Origin: Panagrolaimus kolymaensis
Taxonomy: Eukaryota; Nematoda; Chromadorea; Rhabditida; Panagrolaimidae
Length of the DNA: 64,000 bases
NCBI GenBank assembly: GCA_028622995.1
Contig: JAJQJQ010000016.1
Location: 3,968,001-4,032,000 of the forward strand
Reading direction: 5' to 3'
A program made the translations under genes and the position numbers. The notes under the pieces were generated by a model that saw only the letters and a program-made list of their open reading frames with translations, was not told the origin of the DNA and searched no databases. Below, piece by piece: positions 61,952 through 64,000 of this stretch (positions within the stretch are counted from its first letter, which is position 1; each line of letters begins with the position of its first letter).

Positions 61952-62189
61952 GAGTGACCTAGGGTTGTCGAATTTCCCGGGAAATGGGAAAATGGGAAAA
62001 TGGGGAAATTTCCCGGGAATTTTCCCGCTACAAACCTTCACAAAGTCTTACAAAGTTTAACAAAGTTATAGCAACTTTTGTAGAACTTTGTTAGACTTTG
62101 TGAAACTTTGTAAGGGTTTGTAGCGGGAAATTTCCCAGGAAAAATCGGGAAATTCCCGGGAAATCTTTTTTGACAACCCTAGAGTGACC
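61952..62189. mobile_element. hAT-type MITE with 8-bp target duplication
   Basis: The element 61960-62181 (222 bp) begins TAGGGTTGTC and ends GACAACCCTA. Perfect 8-bp direct repeats GAGTGACC flank it (61952-61959 and 62182-62189). The interior has TTTCCCGGGAA-type words near both ends and a central inverted repeat of about 45 bp (CGCTACAAACC... paired with GGTTTGTAGCG). No coding capacity. The TAGGG/TTTCCCGGG ends are of a kind common among hAT-derived MITEs. Confidence 0.9.
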
Positions 62190-64000
62190 GACCGAAAGAT
62201 TGTTTCATTTTCCTCACTGTCGAATTTTTTTTCTCTCTCTTTCGTGCTCGGTAATGCCCACTATCGCATTTTGAACGGACGCACTCTTTCTCTTATTTGA
62301 ACGGTTCTCCATTATTTTCATATCTACCCTTTCACTAAAAATGATTCTAAGTCGATTTTTTTTTGCGTATGGTCTATGTCTTTGCTTAAACAAATTGTGT
62401 GGTGGCGGCGACAATGATCACTAGCGATCCCTTTGGCTTGAATCAAAGAAAAGTGAAACGAGAGAGACAGAAAGATAGACAAACTCTGTTAGGATGCGGC
62501 AACGTCTCATTTTGCTTTCTTTTTTTCTTCAATGTAACTAACCATCTTTGACCGTCTAATCGAATGATGGAGGGATTGAATTAGAATTATGTACACGTCG
62601 CATTGTCGCCTTCTCACAGAAGTGTGCTCGACAATTATGTTTTTAATGATTTTGACGAAATTTTCTTTCTGCTTTATTATGGAGAAAAGAGAGAATCAAT
62701 AAAAGTCGCTATTTTTTGGGAGGTTAAGAAAAACTTTTTGTTTCTTATTTTTGCATCTTTCTTAATTTCATATGTATCATCTTATAATAGGATTTTTATT
62801 ATATTGATAACTTTGATTAAGAAATTTTCTCATCATTTTTTTTTGTAAAATTGACATTTTTATTATTGTATCTTTAACCAAGAACACTGACTCTGATTAA
62901 GGTTCTATCTTCCTCAATAAAATATTTTTTTCGGTGCTGCTCTGACAGACGTTTTCCTTTTCAATAAAGATTCATGGTTTTTATCTTTTAAAAAAATATT
63001 TGACGTGGGAAGGGCGACGACAAAAATATTGTTTTTGAAATTAGAAACGTGGAATAAGCTTTCATTTTCAATATGTGACTTTTTGAAATATATGGAATGT
63101 AAGCTTGGCTCAAAATTTGTAGCTTTAGTCTTTTTCCGAAGTTTATTTTATAACCTTAAATTATCGCAATATAAATGCATAATTTGAAATCGATCATCAT
63201 TGTTTGATCAAATGCTAAATTAAAAAAAGGAACGTCTGTCTCTCTCTATGGATTTCACTTTCTCTTTTTTTTGTCGTTGTTCTAAAGCTTATTTTCAATC
63301 AAAGTTTTGTTTATCGCCCCAATGACTGCGATGACCTTTTTTTTTATTCCGCATTCATCCTTTTGCTTTGCTATTTTTTTTTCTTCTTCTTTGCTCAACT
63401 GGCACTTTGATCGCCCAATTGCGCACCCAATACAAAAATAACAACTAATACAAATCGCGGACAAACTGGTCAAAGCAAAACAAAATAGTATTTTTTTAAT
63501 ACTAAGAAAGAGAATGAATTCTTGCGCATCCTTTTTTCTTCTCTTCTTGCCCTGTTGCCGTCCTTGCGCTCGATATAAATGCGCAATGGTTTAGAATGAT
63601 TTGCCCTTTCTTTTATTTCTGCTATATTGCCTGCCTGCCTCATACTCTTTAGTCTCTTCACCTTGGAAAAGAAAGAGGTGATTGGAATCGGTGCAGCCTA
63701 GTGCCACTCTAAAAATTCCAAAAAAAATTGATCTTGTTTCATTCAGGGTCATAAAAGGAGGCAAGCTTTTTTTTTAATTTGTAAAAGAAATAGAAATACT
63801 TTTTTTTTACTTAATTTCTTTTTACGTGTTTTTACAAAGCTTAAATTTGCTATTTAATATTTCGGGCGCATAATTATTATTTTCCATATCCTCTATTGCT
63901 TTTGAAACAGTACAAGCAAATATTATATGAATCCATTAAAGTGAGACATGATACTTCTTAATATAAAATACATAATAGCTTGTAATGATTTTTATTATAC
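62190..64000. other. Intergenic sequence to the right edge
   Basis: No supportable gene. The patches at 62210-62640 and 63300-63720 are less AT-rich and CT-rich, and might be distal promoter sequence of a gene beyond the window. Open frames there lack ATG starts or splice partners. Confidence 0.4.

Overview
The window is nuclear DNA from an AT-rich nematode. Most introns are 39-60 bp with long pyrimidine-A-G acceptors. Several starts lie 1-20 nt after a TTTNAG acceptor, as expected for spliced-leader trans-splicing. The gene families are also nematode-typical: a CCCH tandem zinc-finger protein, a nuclear hormone receptor, a GluCl-like Cys-loop channel and a DUF229 sulfatase-like protein. The species cannot be told from the sequence. 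All gene models below were built by hand from splice sites, and exon lengths and phases were checked to give one continuous frame.

Left part (1-12.3 kb): a partial secreted acidic protein (minus), a CCCH zinc-finger gene (plus, 8 exons) and a 10-exon nuclear hormone receptor (minus). The CCCH and receptor genes each need one GC-AG intron, and the CCCH gene also needs a TT-AG intron between its two zinc fingers.

Middle (12.3-48.6 kb): a gene-poor region of about 36 kb. It contains a GC-rich hAT-type MITE with an 8-bp target duplication, a near-perfect 366-bp palindromic MITE with TA target duplication, a hexamer microsatellite, one convincing small two-exon coiled-coil gene, two weak small gene models, and an 11.7-kb tandem array of eight 1.4-1.5 kb units. 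The units fall into two alternating subtypes. Each carries a tRNA-like Pol III promoter with a T-run terminator, a block of 16-bp minisatellite and a perfect GC-rich hairpin.

Right part (48.6-61 kb): a dense cluster. On the plus strand are a GluCl-like channel lacking the usual anion-filter motif and an HMG-box protein. On the minus strand are a C2H2 zinc-finger protein, a DUF229 sulfatase-like membrane protein, two tandem paralogues of unknown function, an AAGAB-like protein, a TMEM14 protein and ribosomal protein L10a. L10a-TMEM14-AAGAB are closely spaced, co-directional housekeeping genes and may form an operon. The single L10a intron is unusually long and has a strong internal alternative donor with an immediate in-frame stop, the layout of unproductive splicing. 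A second hAT-type MITE lies at 62 kb; the rest to 64 kb shows no gene.
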